The translations under genes and the position numbers were made by a program. Positions 6,524 through 7,702 of a DNA stretch of 7,702 nt are shown here, piece after piece. The DNA lies in contig JAOPWF010000375.1 of assembly GCA_025965815.1 (NCBI GenBank), positions 1 through 7,702 on the forward strand, given 5' to 3'. The notes beneath the pieces are model-generated. The model saw nothing but the letters and a program-made list of their open reading frames with translations, had not been told where the DNA came from and searched no databases. The stretch's first letter is position 1, and each line of letters opens with the position of its first letter. The DNA is from Mycobacterium sp. GTDB taxonomy: Bacteria; Actinomycetota; Actinomycetes; Mycobacteriales; Mycobacteriaceae.

Positions 6524-7702
6524 TCAGTGCGCCAGCACCGGTACCGCCGGTTGCCCGGGTGCCGTCTCGGCCGGCTTCTTCGGGAGGAACGACGCCGGGA
6601 GGTAGACCAGCGCCACCAGCGCGACGGCGACGGCGAACACGATGGTGTAGGCATGGGACAGGTCCTGCAGGACGTTCTGCATGAAGTCGGGGACCAGAGC
6701 CTGCGGGGGCAGGCTGGACGGGTCCGGTGTTGTGCCACGCTTGGCCGCCTCCTCCTGGATGGCGGCCAGCTTGTTGGCGGCGGTGATGTTCTCGCTGCGG
6801 TTGAACTGGTTGGTCAGGATGACCGACATCAACGCGGTACCGACCGAGCCCGCGATCTGCTGGTTGACGTTGACCAGTGTCGAACCCCGCGCAACCTGCT
6901 GCGGGCCCAGGGCCTGTACCGCCGCTCCCGACAGCGGCATCATGGTGCAGCCCATGCCCATGCCCATCACGGTCAAACCGATGAGCAGGATCGGCAGGTA
7001 GTCGTCCTGGCGGTACACGCCGAAGGCGAACGTGCTCATGCCGGCCAGGATCAGCGTGACACCGACGAGCACTATCTTGCCCGGGCCGCGTTTGTCCATG
7101 AACTGCCCGGCAATCGGCATCGTCAGCATCGCGCCAAGGCCCTGCGGGATGAGGTGTACGCCGGACTGCAGTGGCGTCTGGCCCAGCAGCTGCTGGAAGT
7201 AGCTCGGGAACAGCAACCCGGCGCCGAAGAATGACGCGGCGAACAGGAACATCGACGTGTTGGCCAGCGCGACCGTGCGGTTCTTGAACAACCGCAGGTC
7301 GATCAGCGGGTGATCCGCCCGGTACAGCGCGTGGAAGACGAAGCCGACGATCAGCACCAGGCCGATCGACGCCGGGATCCCGACATGCGGGTCGGCCACC
7401 GTGCCGCGGCCCGGGATCGACGACACGCCGTACAAGAACGACGCGAGACCGGGGGACAGCAGCAGCACCCCGATGAAGTCGAACGATTCCGATGGCGTCG
7501 CCCGGTCCTTCGGGAAGACGATCGCCGCCAGCACGAGCGCGATCACGCCGATCGGCAGGTTGATCAGGAAGATCCACTCCCAGCTGAACGAGTCGATCAG
7601 CCAGCCGCCCAGGATCGGTCCGCCGATCGGGCCGAGCTGCATCGGGATGCCGAGCACCGCCATAAGCCGACCCAGCCGCTTGGGGCCGGCCTCGCGCGTG
7701 AG
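6524..7702 (-). CDS. emrB: EmrB/QacA-type MFS drug transporter (DHA2 family), N-terminus outside window
   Basis: The C-terminal 392 residues of a 14-helix proton-driven exporter of the inner membrane. The frame is open to the window edge, and the residues before Met at 7663 (LTREAGPKRLGRL) are typical family sequence, so that Met is internal. Antiporter motif C is visible in LGIPMQLGPIGGPILGGWL, followed by WEWIFLINLPIG. Ten hydrophobic segments can be counted, fitting TM5 to TM14, and the long polar loop before the last helix (NRSENITAANKLAAIQEEAA onward) is normal for the group. About 150 residues (TM1-4) should lie beyond 7702, judging from the M. tuberculosis protein Rv0783c, which occupies the same place after ptrB. 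Substrates of such pumps vary and cannot be told from sequence. The promoter is outside the window. No clear terminator is seen in the 40-bp gap to the convergent tetR gene. Confidence 0.9.
   Translation of the reverse strand, partial: LTREAGPKRLGRLMAVLGIPMQLGPIGGPILGGWLIDSFSWEWIFLINLPIGVIALVLAAIVFPKDRATPSESFDFIGVLLLSPGLASFLYGVSSIPGRGTVADPHVGIPASIGLVLIVGFVFHALYRADHPLIDLRLFKNRTVALANTSMFLFAASFFGAGLLFPSYFQQLLGQTPLQSGVHLIPQGLGAMLTMPIAGQFMDKRGPGKIVLVGVTLILAGMSTFAFGVYRQDDYLPILLIGLTVMGMGMGCTMMPLSGAAVQALGPQQVARGSTLVNVNQQIAGSVGTALMSVILTNQFNRSENITAANKLAAIQEEAAKRGTTPDPSSLPPQALVPDFMQNVLQDLSHAYTIVFAVAVALVALVYLPASFLPKKPAETAPGQPAVPVLAH

Noticed and set aside
6210..7577. 455-codon minus-strand frame covering emrB and part of tetR
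   Set aside because: It overlaps the true exporter frame out of phase and runs antisense into tetR; the translation is low in hydrophobic residues and matches nothing known to me.

Overview
The window is high-GC DNA from an actinobacterium, most likely a mycobacterium (Mycolicibacterium or Mycobacterium). The gene order matches, from memory and not by search, the M. tuberculosis block cyp126 - Rv0779c - purC - ptrBa/ptrBb - emrB (Rv0778 to Rv0783c). The protein sequences agree with that assignment.

Layout. Positions 1-732 (+) hold the decayed remains of a cytochrome P450, best read as cyp126. It carries two nonsense codons, two frameshifts and an internal in-frame deletion. At 768-1625 (-) is an intact protein with an AbiEi-like N-terminal winged helix and a DUF559/Vsr-like nuclease C-terminus. 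A roughly 100-bp gap with a cluster of inverted GC-rich repeats follows. At 1723-2349 (-) is a two-helix membrane protein, the Rv0779c homologue. It is divergent from purC (2402-3295, +), which overlaps by 4 bp an intact oligopeptidase B gene, ptrB (3292-5451, +). The ptrB 3' end overlaps the end of a convergent doxX-family membrane gene (5380-5826, -) by 72 bp. A 93-bp divergent control region separates doxX from a TetR-family regulator (5920-6483, +). The window ends inside an EmrB-type 14-TM drug exporter (6524-7702, -) whose N-terminus lies outside.

How the parts work together. purC and ptrB form a translationally coupled pair. PurC acts in de novo purine synthesis and PtrB is a cytosolic peptidase, so they look co-expressed rather than functionally linked. 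doxX and the tetR gene form a self-contained divergent module: two near-identical quasi-palindromes sit where a repressor would block both promoters. The purC and tetR promoters both place a TAnnnT -10 box exactly 6 nt before the ATG, which suggests leaderless mRNAs.

Compared with the remembered M. tuberculosis order, the nuclease gene and the doxX-tetR module look like additions, cyp126 is lost here, and ptrB is intact where M. tuberculosis has two annotated halves. I see no CRISPR array, tRNA, rRNA or IS element, and no convincing wholly new system. The best leads are the doxX/tetR operator region and the decay of cyp126 beside the nuclease gene.
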